In this document: positions 43,600 to 54,082 of the stretch, in pieces
How the letters are laid out: every line of letters begins with the position of its first letter
Position numbering within the stretch: position 1 is the stretch's first letter
From: Lamellibrachia columna
Lineage: Eukaryota; Annelida; Polychaeta; Sabellida; Siboglinidae
Assembly (NCBI GenBank): GCA_963662155.1
Contig: OY759275.1
Location: 247,501 to 311,500, forward strand
Reading direction: 5' to 3'
Length of the DNA: 64,000 bases
Made by a program: the position numbers and the translations under genes
Notes under the pieces: generated by a model
Seen by the model: only the letters and a program-made list of their open reading frames with translations
Database searches by the model: none
What the model was told of the DNA's origin: nothing

Positions 43600-45288
43600 T
43601 TTTGAAATCACTAGTATGGGCTCAGCCCTGTATTTGCCCTGACTGCAGGCATTTTGCCTATGAAATCTCACCAAAAAACGCCCAAAATGGTTCACTCATA
43701 ATTTTTACACTTTTGAAATGGCACCAAAACTGACTACATATTCTTGTAGCATGACATCTTGGCTACAAAATGTGACAAAGTCAGTTTGGTATGTTTTGAA
43801 ATCACTAGTCTGGGCTCAGCCCTGTATTTGCCCTCTCTTACAATGACAGGAGGCATTTTGCCTATGAAATCTCACCAAAAAACGCCCAAAATTGTTCACT
43901 CATAATTTTTACAGTTTTGAAGTGGCACCAAAACTGACTACAGGTGCGTTTAACATGACATATTGTCTACAAAATATGACAAAGTCGGTTTGGTATGTTT
44001 TGAAATCACTAGTCTGGGCTCAGCCCTGTATTTGCACTCTCTTACAATGACAGCAGGCATTTTGCCTATGGAATCTCACCAAAAAACGCCCAATATGGTT
44101 CACTCATAATTTTTACAGTTTTGAAGTGGTACCAAAACTGACTACAGATTCGTGTAACATTTCATATTGTCTACAAAATATGTCAAAGTCAGTTTGGTAT
44201 GTTTTGAAATCACAAGTCTGGGCTCAGCCCTGTATTTGCACTCTCTTACAATGACAGCAGGCACTCTGCCTATGAAATCTCACCAAAAAACGCCCTATAT
44301 GGTTCACTCATAATTTTTACAATTTTGAAGTGGCACCAAAATTGACTACAGATTCTTGTAGCATGACATCTTGGCTACAAAATGTGACAAAGTCAGTTTG
44401 GTATGTTTTGAAATCACTAGTCTGGGCTCAGCCCTGTATTTGCCCTCTCTTACAATGACAGCAGGCATTCTGCCTATGAAATCTCACCAAAAAACGCCCT
44501 ATATGGTTCACCCATAATTTTTACACTTTTGAAGTGGCACCAAAACTGACTACAGATTCGTGTAAAATGACATATTGGCTACAAAATATGACAAAGTCGG
44601 TTTGGTATGTTTTGAAATCACTAGTCTGGGCTCAGCCCTGTATTTGCCCTCTCTTACAATGACAGCAGGCATTCTGCCTATGAAATCTCACCAAAAAACG
44701 CCCAATATGGTTCACTCATAATTTTTACACTTTTGAAGTGGCACCAAAACTGACTACAGATTCGTGTAAAATGACATATTGGCTACAAAATATGATAAAG
44801 TCGGTTTGGTATGTTTTGAAATCACTAGTCTGGGCTCAGCCCTGTATTTGCCCTGACTGCAGGCATTTTGCCTATGAAATCTCACCAAAAAACGCCCAAT
44901 ATGGTTCACTCATAATTTTTACAGTTTTGAAGTGGCACCAAAACTGACTACAGATTCTTGTAGCATGACATCTTGTCTACAAAATATGACAAAGTCAGTT
45001 TGGTATGGTTTGAAATCACTAGTCTGGGCTCAGCCCTGTATTTGCCCTGACTGCAATCATTTTGCCTATGAAATCTCACCAAAAACGCCCAATATGGTTC
45101 ACTCATAATTTTTACAGTTTTGAAGTGGCACCAAAACTGACTACAGATTCTTATAGCATTACATCTTGGCTACAAAATATGACAAAGTCAGTTTGGTATG
45201 TTTTGAAATCACTAGGCTGGGCTCAGCCCTGTATTTGCCCTCTCTTACAATGACAGCAGGCATTTTGCCTATGAAATCTCACCAAAAA
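43600..45288 (+). repeat. right flank of satellite with 194-bp monomers
   Basis: The shorter CCCTGACTGCAGGC-type monomer reappears near 43.64, 44.85 and 45.05 kb (the last reads CTGCAATC). I did not see this form between about 27.6 and 43.6 kb. Confidence 0.75.
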
Positions 45289-45650
45289 GGCATACATTTA
45301 TAGAGCACACACACTGACAGTATTTTAAAATCAAAATGTACTGAACAAAGATTACACTAAAGCTGAATACCCGATTAATACATTTTTATTTGATGTGTTC
45401 TTGATTACTGTAAATTATGCTTGGATCAAATATTTTTCATCGTATCCTAGGTCTAGTAGTTTATAAGCACCTGTACATCAGAACTAATTAATGCAATAGT
45501 ACCAACATATCTTTTACTCCAAGAGTCGATAGCGAAAACTTATGTTGGAAATTTCACTCACATCGTAATCTGATAATATATAAAAAAATAGTTGAGTAAA
45601 ATGATAATTAGTAATATTATATTATTCAATATTATTTGGTAGCAGACTTG
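45289..45650. other. AT-rich spacer between satellite and LINE
   Basis: No open frame or known repeat is visible. The sequence is low in complexity in places (ATAATATATAAAAAAATAG). Confidence 0.4.
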
Positions 45651-46514
45651 GTAACAAATGCAAATCTAAACGATCTAGACAGATTAGTGAAATGGTCTGA
45701 GAAATGGCAGATGTTGTTCAATTTTGGGAAATGTAAATGCCTACATACAGGACATAGGAACTTGAATGTAAACTATAAAATGGGAGATACTGTTCTGGGT
45801 ACTACTGTAAAAGAAAAGGACTTAGGAGTTACAATAAGCGCTGATATGAAAGTTTCAGAGCAGTGTGGTATTGCAGCTTCAAAGGGTAATCAAATTCTTG
45901 GATTGATTAGAAGAAACATAACATACAAGGGAAAAAAGTTAATTATACCTCTTTATAAAGCAATAGTTAGACCTCATTTAGAATACTGTATACAAGCATG
46001 GAGACCATATCGTAAGAAAGATATAGATACGCTTGAACGCATACAAAGGAGAGCAACTAAAATGATTCCAGAACTGAGAGACCTTAGTTATGAAGAACGC
46101 CTGAAAGAATGTGGTTTAACAACTCTAGAGACAAGGAGGTTAAGAGGAGATCAGATTGAAGTTTTTAAGATATTGAATGGGTATGAAAATATTGATAGAA
46201 ATATGTTTTTCTCACTCAAGAAGGATAGCAGAACTAGAGGACATGAGGTAAAATTAGTAAAGGATCAATGTAGATTGGACATCAGGAAGCACTCGTTCTC
46301 ACAGAGGACAATAAATGAATGGAACAAATTGTCTACAGATTGTGTAACTGCTAGCAGCGTGAATATGTTTAAAAACAAGGTTGACACATATCTCAGGAGG
46401 GCGGGCTATAAGTAGATGAACATTGTTGGACTCTCGATAAGCCAATGGCTTCCTTGTCCACTTGCCATCTGGGCCTTTGGCTTGGATGGCAAATCTTGTT
46501 AAATCTTGTTAAAT
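45650..46514 (+). mobile_element. 5'-truncated CR1-like LINE, 3' end of reverse transcriptase ORF
   Basis: An open frame of about 250 codons, ending at 46415, carries the part of a CR1-group polymerase after the catalytic site: LDRLVKWSEKWQMLFNFGKC, KDLGVTISADMKVSEQC, PLYKAIVRPHLEYCIQAW, ERIQRRATKMIPEL, then the C-terminal FSQRTINEWNKLSTDCV and VNMFKNKVDTYLRR. These segments are characteristic of CR1-like LINEs. The nominal start methionine lies in flanking sequence; the LINE match begins near 45655. The 3' UTR ends in a 10-bp direct repeat, (AAATCTTGTT)x2 plus AAAT at 46491-46514, and terminal short tandem repeats are typical of CR1-group elements. The frame has no internal stop, so the insertion may be fairly young, but it lacks the endonuclease and most polymerase motifs and cannot be autonomous. 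Confidence 0.88.
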
Positions 46515-46568
46515 GCATTTGAATGCACATTTTGGATAGTATGCAGTATCCATGCACATTCAAATGCA
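46514..46568. repeat. inverted repeat hairpin after the LINE tail
   Basis: TGCATTTGAATG (46514-46525) is perfectly complementary to CATTCAAATGCA (46557-46568). GGATA and TATCC inside the loop also pair. It could be the end of a small element or part of the repeat that follows. Confidence 0.6.
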
Positions 46569-46690
46569 GTCGTTACATTTTCAGTGCTTTTGGTTGCATA
46601 CCACAAACATTTACATTAAAATTGTTCTATTCGTGGAATAGCTAAATAACTAATTTAACCCAGACTCAACAGAGAGCATGTATTTGAATG

Positions 46691-47860
46691 CAACCCCCAA
46701 ACATTTTATATTTCAAATGCCCAAATTCTTTAAAAAATTCATCATTAATAAAATTAACATTAACATTGTATGAATTGTAAATACAGTTGCAAAACATGCT
46801 CTTTGTCAGACTTTGAAATATTGACCTGTGGTTAGCAGAATCCTCTGCAGATTTTATTGTCTGGCCTGTAAATCCACCTTTTAAGTAAGACCATGGTGTA
46901 TATAGTTGTATTACATTGAATGATGCTTATATTAGAACATGTAACTTTGCTAATATAATTATGATGTATATATAATGCATAAACATTTGTATTTGAATGT
47001 GAATCTGATCCTGGAAAATGGCCTTTGCATTGACATGCATGTGATAACAAGCCTGTTTTATGATGAATTATATTCACTGGCAGTTTTAAAGCCGTGTAGG
47101 GCCTTCTTGTCATGCAGTTGACAAGTCAGACATTATTTATCAATAAATAAAAATTAATGAAGTTTGAGTCAAAAAATTTACACAGAACATGCTAGCAATA
47201 GTGTAGCCCCTCTATGATGAAATACTTTCACCCAACCTGTACACGTCCAACTAATACACATCTGCTGTTGACATAGCATTATGTGCCACATTTCATCTTA
47301 TTACTTTGCCAAGATTGTTTCCTTTACCAATATGCATAACATTACAAATTTGTGGGTGAAAAGAAAATATTGATGTGCACAAATGGCAAAAAAATCGTTT
47401 AAAGAATATTTATTTAACATTTATTTCTTCAGAAAGAATTGTTTTTTAAAGGTGCTTAATCACTGTTTTTTTTGCAAGTTTCATTTCAAATAATTTTTTG
47501 GCCAAAAAACAAAGCTCCCTAGTATACACGGCAACATGCTAGCTTGTTTGTGAATTTTGTTATGTAGCTTTTGTGAAATCATCAGACAAACTATTAAATT
47601 ACTTGATTGATTGTTGAAGCATAAAGTGAAGTGAAAATCAAAATGCTGAAAAACGCCCATGATCGGCATTGACTCGCTTATCGTTTACAACTTTGGATAT
47701 CCACTGTTTTGATCCTTACTAGATCTAACTACTCAAGTCAAATCTTTCGATGATTTAAAAAAATTAGCATTTTTTATTAAACTGCTCAATTACTTAAACT
47801 AGTCACACACTACACATCTGGACATACATGACCAGATTTACAGTGGATTGAACCATTTCA
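46691..47860 (+). repeat. interspersed repeat, left copy of a 1.2-kb inverted pair
   Basis: This segment matches the reverse complement of about 62760-64000 along its whole length, with scattered substitutions and small indels. Anchors include CCCCCAAACATTTTATATTT (46691) against the window end, TGACATGCATGTGATAACAA, TTAAAGGTGCTTAATCA, and TTTGGATATCCACTG. The second copy runs off the window, so the true length is unknown. A minus-strand frame at 46832-47113 is shared with the other copy (63579-63848). No transposase motif is visible, so it is probably a nonautonomous element. Confidence 0.85.
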
Positions 47861-48149
47861 GGAATCAGCATTAACTCAAGAGAAACTTCTTCATCTAGAA
47901 TATTTATTTCAAATGTTTTTCTTGAGTAAGAAAATGTTTTCTTAATTCAAAAAAGCATTAGCATCAAGAATATTTATCTAAAATCTTTCTTCAGAAAGAA
48001 ATATCTTCTTCATTCAACAAAATTTCGTTAGACAATCACATATCTGGAACTCGTGAAGAAAACATATCGACACTTTCTTAATTCAAGAAAGTTTTCTTGT
48101 TTAAAGAAATATTTTCTTGTATAAGAAAATTATTTTTGGCAGTGTACAC
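47861..48149. repeat. AAGAAA/TTTCTT-rich palindromic segment, possible MITE remnant
   Basis: Many TTTCTT and AAGAAA words occur in both orientations, including arms ACTTTCTT and AAGAAAGT around AATTC at 48072-48092. The segment ends ATTTTTGGCAGTGTACAC, immediately followed by minisatellite. The composition and sharp edge suggest an inverted-repeat element, but I cannot see its other end clearly. Confidence 0.4.
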
Positions 48150-48349
48150 ATGAAGTCCACAGCATTGACCGTCAAGAGATGGCGACCAAAGCATTCACTC
48201 ATGAGAGGAGGAATCCACAGCATTTATTCAGAAGAGATGGAACCCACAGCATTTACTGAAAACATATGGAGACCACAGCATTCACACATGATAGATGCTA
48301 TTGTTGCTCTTCCCCTTTTCCCTGTGGCCCGTACACAGCATTTACTTAT

Positions 48350-49103
48350 GAGGGATGGAGTCCACAATATATTCTCAAGACAGATGAAGTACATGACATT
48401 TACGCATGAGAGATGGAGTCCACAATATATTCTCAAGAGAGATGAAGTACATGACATTTAGTTATGAGAGATGGAGTCCACAATATATTCTCAAGAGAGA
48501 TGAAGTACATGACATTTAGTTATGAGAGATGGAGTCCACAATATATTCTCAAGAGAGATGAAGTACATGACATTTAGTTATGAGAGATGGAGTCCACAAT
48601 ATATTCTCAAGAGAGATGAAGTACATGACATTTAGTTATGAGAGATGGAGTCCACAATATATTATCAAGAGAAATGAAGTACATGACATTTACACATGAG
48701 AGATGGAGTCCACAATATATTCTCAAGAGAGATGAAGTACATGACATTTAGTTATGAGAGAAGGAGTCCACAATATATTCTCAAGAGAGATGAAGTACAT
48801 GACATTTACACATGAGAGATGGAGTCCACAATATATTCTCAAGAGAGATGAAGTACATGACATTTAGTTATGAGAGATGGAGTCCACAATATATTATCAA
48901 GAGAGATGAAGTACATGACATTTACATATGAGAGATGGAGTCCACAATATATTCTCAAGAGAGATGAAGTACATGACATTTACACATGAGAGATGGAGTC
49001 CACAATATATTCTCAAGAGAGATGAAGTATATGACATTTACACATGAGAGATGGAGTCCACAATATATTCTCAAGAGAGATGAAGTATATGACATTTACA
49101 CAT
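48350..49103 (+). repeat. homogenised 58-bp dimer of the minisatellite
   Basis: Two alternating 29-bp types form a 58-bp unit: one has CCACAATATATTCTCAA, the other GATGAAGTACATGACATTTA. I counted unit starts at 48350, 48408, 48466 and every 58 bp to 49046, 13 dimers without a single indel. The main differences are the last bases (GTTAT, ACACAT, ACGCAT, ACATAT) and a few point changes. Confidence 0.92.
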
Positions 49104-49423
49104 GAGAGATGGAGTCCATAGCATTTATTCTTGGTAGATGAATTACGCAGAATTTACTCATGAGAGATGGAGTACGAGGCATTTACTTATGAGAGATGGA
49201 GTCCAAAGCATTTACCCATGAGAGATACAGTACACAGTATTTACTTATGAGAGATGGAGTCCAAAGCATTTACCCATGAGAGATACAGTACACAGTATTT
49301 ACCCATAAGTGTTGCAGTACATAACACTTTCACATGAGTGTTGGAGTCCACAGCATTTCCTCATGAGAAATGGGGTCAACAGCATATACTCACGAGTCCA
49401 AAGTATTTACATATCAGGGATGG

Positions 49424-49518
49424 AATTGTTGCTGTCGTCTTTTTCCTTGTAGTCCAGGGTGAGGCTAGCACATATACCAGTGGTTGATTTTTGTTTCCCA
49501 TTCTTGTTCATCACTAGT
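49424..49518 (+). repeat. embedded cassette, long form
   Basis: The copy runs CGTCTTTTTCCTTGTAG, TCCAGGGTGAGGCTAGC, ATATACCAGTGG and a second pyrimidine tract. It is divergent at the ATACCGGT core, which here reads ATACCAGT. Confidence 0.65.
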
Positions 49519-50227
49519 CCACACCATATATTCATCAGAGGTGGTGTCCACAGCATTTACCCACGAGAGATGGAATTCACAACATTTAGTCATGAGAGAT
49601 GCAGTATACAGCATATATTAATGAGAGATGGATTACACAGCATTGACTCATGACAGATGGAGTCGACAGCTTTTACTTATGAGAGATGGATTCCACACTT
49701 ACTCACAAGATATGGAGTCCACAAAATTTACTCCCAAGAGATGGAGTCCGCAGCATTTACTCTAGAAAGATGGAGTCCACAACATATACTCATGACAGTT
49801 GGAGTAAGCTGCATTTACCAATAAGATATGGAGTTCACGACATGTAGTAATTTACTCATAAGAGATGGAATGCCCAGTATTTACTCACAACAAATGGAGT
49901 CTACAGCATTTACACATGAGAGATGCAATTGTTGCTCTCCTCCTTTTCCGTGTAATCGATTTTGTTCCCCCTTCTTCTTCTTCACTAGTTCACAGCAATT
50001 ACTCATGACAGGTGAAGTCCATAGCACTTACTCACGAGATATGGAGTCCACAGTATTTACTCACAAGAGATGGAGTACACAGGTTTTACTCAAGAGAGAT
50101 GGTGTAGACAGCATTTACTCATGATAGATGGAATACACGGCATTTACTCATAAGAGATGGATGCCATGATATTTACTGATGAGAGATGGAGTCCACAGTA
50201 TGTACTCTTGAGAGATGATGTGCCACA

Positions 50228-51806
50228 GAATTGGCAGGTCCACTAACTGTACTTTTTAATATGTCCTTAAACTGTGGAACTTTTCCAACTTATTTTAATA
50301 GTATAAATGTTATTCCTGTGTACAAGAAGGGATACAAAACGAAATGTCTGTAACCACAGACCTATCTCTCCTTTACCACTATTTAGTACAGTTTTTGAGA
50401 AACTGGTGTATGACTCATTGTATAACCATGTGTGTAACACAATTTCGGGTAGCCAACATGGATTTGTGAAGTGTAGAAGCACAGTATCTAATCTAGCTTG
50501 TTACTTGGACTCCATTTCTGAAGCTATTGACAACAAGAAACAAGTTGATTCTGTTTACATGGACTCAGTGTGCCACTCACTCACTATTAATTCACAAGCT
50601 TAAACCATATGGGCATTCTGGGCAATGCATACAATGGTTGCAGTCCTACCTTCTCAACCGAAAACAACGTGTGGTACTCGAAGAAGCAATCATTCGACTT
50701 GAAGCCGGTGTTGTCCGGTGTACCACAAGGTTCACAAATTGACCCACTTCTGTATATCTTGTATATATATATATATATATATATATGATCTCACTAATCA
50801 CGTTGATTCATGTAAAATATCACTTCGTCGGTGACCGACTGTCAGTTGGTGCAGAAGCATCTGGACAGGGTGTGCCTCTGGTGTGAGACCTGGCACCTCA
50901 AACTTAATGCAGACAAATGCTGCATAATAACATTCACTAACAAAAAAAATACTTATCTTTTGACTATGCCATCTTAAGCAAGTCTCTATCCAGGGTCACT
51001 GCTGTCAAAGATCTCGTTGTCACATTGAATAGTAATTTGGATTTTAAAGATCATATTAGTCATAATGCCTCTAAAGCTTTTAAGATGTGTGGTTTTATTA
51101 AGCGTGTTTGCCAAACATTTACCGATGTACAAGATTTTCGATCTTTGTATATATCTGAGGTCAGAAGCTAGTTGGATTATTGCAGTGTTATTTGGAATCC
51201 ATGGCAACGTACTTTTATTGACAAAATGGAACGAGTTAAAACAAAATTTATTAAGTAGCTGTTACAAATCCAAAATACAGTACTCCAATGAAAATTATCC
51301 TGCACTTTGCCATCATTTTAGACTACCATCCCTTCAACATCGTAGGCAAGTTGCAGATCTGATCTTTCAACGTAAGTGTGTGCACTCTCATCTAGATTCG
51401 TCCTATCTGGTAGGAAATATCCAATATCAATATCCTTCAAGATCTCTAAGAAACCACACTCCTTTTAGAATTTCCAATACCAGAATCAACATTAGAAAAT
51501 ATTCAGTTTTAACTAGATGTATGACTACTTTTAACGCACTGTATTTAACTGAACCCATTTGTGATATATTTATTGGAGCCAATACCTTCAGATCTGTAGT
51601 TCAAAAACATTTCTATATATAATGCTGTCTTAGCTTGCTATGTTAGTAATGTCGGTATTGTGTGGTTTTATACCCTTATTATAACTATTGTTCTTACTGT
51701 TTTTATTATTTATTTGTATTAATTGTTCTTATATTTTGTTATCAGTCCTGTTACTGGGTCTTTGGACCTGTGGGAACTGAATAAAACACAATACAATAAA
51801 ATACAA
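50228..51806 (+). pseudogene. degenerate Jockey/CR1-group LINE, polymerase part
   Basis: Polymerase fragments follow in order: PLTVLFNMSLNCGTFPTYF, INVIPVYKKG, NHRPISPLPLFSTVFEKLVY, SGSQHGFVKCRSTVSNLACY (50230-50530), IQWLQSYLLNRKQRVVLE, VPQGS-like sequence near 50.72 kb, then KAFKMCGFIKRVCQTF and the C-terminal stretch VADLIFQRKCVHSHLDSSYL to VQKHFYI (ending 51622). Frames change several times and stops interrupt it. The (TA)n run at 50762-50786 interrupts the region after the PQG box, and I do not see an intact [FY]ADD. The 3' end has AATAAA followed by an ACAATAAAATACAAT tail. It is distinct in sequence from the LINE at 45650. Its 5' truncation coincides with the end of the minisatellite. 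Confidence 0.85.
50762..50786. repeat. (TA)n microsatellite
   Basis: A pure TA run of about 25 bp lies within the LINE relic and probably grew after its insertion. Confidence 0.9.
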
Positions 51807-54080
51807 TGTTGGGCAAGTTGGAGAATGTACATTGTCCTATAACGAGAGATGGACTGGTCGCTAGAGCTGTCAAGCAAATCCAGCATGAGGTGAAATACCA
51901 GACACAATCCAAACATCGATCATCAATGTGTCTGCACATCCGTCATACCAAGTTAAAGCGCATGCAGAACGACTTTGGTTCAAAATTAAACCACTTTCCA
52001 TAAGTTCGATACCTGAAGTGTCAGCTTGATCCAATACCAGCTACTCGTAAAGGAAAAAAAGGCCAGCTTCAGCAACACCAACAGCTGTAGTTAACCCAGT
52101 GGTCACAAGGAGTCACCGCAGAAAGACAACACTGCCACCTGCAAACAGGACAGATCATCCTTATTCATTGCGATCAAGAAAGTCTACTGATCACAATTAT
52201 ACCAGCAGGGAGTAGATGTGACACGTGTGAAACAAACAGAAAACAGAACACTTCTCAATCATTTTAACTTTCTATTTTCCCCTACTTTAGTTTCATCAGA
52301 CAGACAAGCGATAAAAAATACATCAAACCATCAACGCAAAATGAACTATGACTGGCACATTCAGCAATCTTGAAAGAAGCAAATTTGGAATGTGCAATTA
52401 AAAATGTACTGTCCATGTGAATTCATTTATTCAAGTAGTGGTCCCAAGATGGTGCGACAGCTAATATGTTATGTAATATAATATTCTACATTCTTAGGGG
52501 TTTGATTCAGCATACTAACATACAAAACTACTATTCCACTGAATAAAAAAAGAGATTTCAATGAGAGCATATCAGGAAGCATGTAACTTGTTAAGTTCAT
52601 TACCTTGTTGCACTAACCAACATTGTTTAGGCTGTCAAAGAGGTATGTCTTGAAATGCCTAGACAACAAATGAGGCTCAGTTGTAGACCATCCCGAAGAC
52701 GTGACGATGTTTCCGCTGCACATAGTCGGTCACAACAGCAAACATGGGTCGGACTGCAACTGTCAATAGTGCAACAAAGCCAAATATGTGTTTCCTTCGT
52801 AACAAACAGGCTCCATATCACCATCATTTTAGACGTCAAGCTGTGTGAATAATGTAGCAGTTGAATATTTAGTTGATATCAACCAAATTTCCCTAACTGA
52901 TATGATTTTGCAGAGCACGAAGCCCCTAAGTATAAAACAAACAAACACAATATTGACGATTTACAAAATAGTGTCAGTGCACGCTGTTCTTAGTTCACAC
53001 GACAGCAAAGTTTGCTGTTGTGATCCACAGTAGGAACCACGAGAAGGTGACAGACGCTTTTCCCACCACAATTATTTTGTGCATGCAGTGTAAGTGTGAA
53101 ATTTGTACCTGAAACAGAATCATCTCCATCATTAGCTAGGCTAGCGTTACCTGTGGTCATTTGGGCCATAGACCACATGGTATCAGATTTAGCTAAACAA
53201 AAGTTACCCTTTTGAGCCATTTTGGCCATTAGCATATTCATTGAAAAGCACGTAGAATACATGTGCATTTGTTGCTGTCTTGATGCATGTAAACAAAATG
53301 GCAAAAACTGAGGGCTTTAGGCAAAACAGTTTACATCAGAAGTAACACAGTATGATGCACAGAATAATTTCAGTCCATGCAGCTGCAACAACAAACGCTC
53401 ACCCTTCCAAACACACCCCCTCCCTCCCTCCCAACACCCACCCACCCGCAAACACTGAACAGAACAGCTAGGGCCAGGCTATTATTCTTTTAGCTGGTCT
53501 TAACTATTGTTTGTGTGCATGCTTGGGAAGTGTCATGTCTCCTAGGCTCTATACTAGTCTTGGTCTTCTATGCTATAATACAGGTTTGGCAGGGTCATTA
53601 ATAGGGATTTTTTTTGTTGAGAAAGTGTCAAATATCAAGTTGCAGCACAATCAATAGGTTGACACATTATGGAACACTCCTGCTTGTCAAGTTATTATTA
53701 TTTGTTTGACAGCCAAGTCTAAACAATGCCATAATATTAGCTGAAAACCAGTCATATAATTTAATTATAGGTCGATTTTGACACTTGATAAATCATAGAT
53801 CATGTACACTAGATTGCCAGTGCATTGCGAACCAATGAATCCTGCTTACTGTCTCTTTGAATATATTATGAATATACTTTTTCAAACTAATATTCATATA
53901 ATTGCTTGATTTTTAACCAAACATGGCATAACTTTGTAAGAAATTTACAGTTTTTCACATATAACAGGATTTTTGGTAAATTCCAATTTTTCAGGTTTGT
54001 CAAATGTTATTGTTTATGTGACTGCTTTCACGGAATGATTTTGGTATGCCACCATTAAGGGGAATCACATGACTAGATAC
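51807..54080. other. unassigned region
   Basis: There is no convincing gene. A short plus-strand frame at 51806-52003 reads RDGLVARAVKQIQHEVKYQT and looks somewhat protein-like, and 52655-52852 and 52990-53304 also hold short frames, but none has a recognisable domain. TTTGCTGTTGTGA near 53010 has an inverted counterpart near 52730. A C-rich pyrimidine tract occurs at 53411-53448. Confidence 0.35.
53411..53448. repeat. C-rich pyrimidine tract
   Basis: CCCCCTCCCTCCCTCCC followed by repeated ACCC. It is a simple-sequence tract whose G-rich strand could fold into a quadruplex. Confidence 0.6.
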
Positions 54081-54082
54081 AA

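Larger units (their letters stand above)
23275..45288 (+). repeat. 204-bp satellite array
   Basis: About 108 head-to-tail monomers lie in one orientation. A reference monomer is 29121-29324, from GTTTGGTATGTTTTGAAATC to the base before the next copy; its length of exactly 204 bp was counted. Landmarks in each unit are CTAGTCTGGGCTCAGCCCTG, ACAATGACAGCAGGC, TCTCACCAAAAAACGCCC, TTCACTCATAATTTTTACA and ACCAAAACTGACTACAGATT. Although 204 is a multiple of three, every frame is closed within each unit or two (for example CAATGA after CICPLLQ), so I call it noncoding. Multi-monomer blocks are duplicated (see the block entries). The left end falls inside a minisatellite cassette after CCCTGTAG; the right end stops within the CACCAAAAAACG landmark. 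Whether it is centromeric cannot be told from sequence alone. Confidence 0.96.
48150..50228 (+). repeat. 29-bp minisatellite array, second block
   Basis: The same unit family as 1556-23274, about 70 copies, with cassettes at 48296-48332, 49424-49518 and 49920-49990. Marker units shared with the main block (such as CCAGTATTTACTCACAAC near 49.87 kb) indicate common origin. It is cut at about 50228 by the start of a LINE. Confidence 0.92.

Noticed and set aside
24372..45253. Short frames containing KSVWYVLKSLVWAQPCICP in the satellite
   Set aside because: The 204-bp monomer preserves frame, but each frame closes within one or two monomers, and the same peptide simply repeats with the array.
23275..45288. 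Satellite as an rDNA or histone tandem array
   Set aside because: The monomer is only 204 bp, with no rRNA-like or histone-like sequence.
1556..50228. CRISPR-like array, because of short repeats at regular spacing
   Set aside because: There are no distinct repeat and spacer parts. Adjacent 29-bp units are contiguous and all related, in a eukaryotic context.
52990..53304. Minus-strand frame of 104 codons (containing AQMTTGNASLANDGDDSVSG) as a transposase exon
   Set aside because: I could not match it to any transposase domain, and the splice signals around it are not convincing. It remains unassigned.
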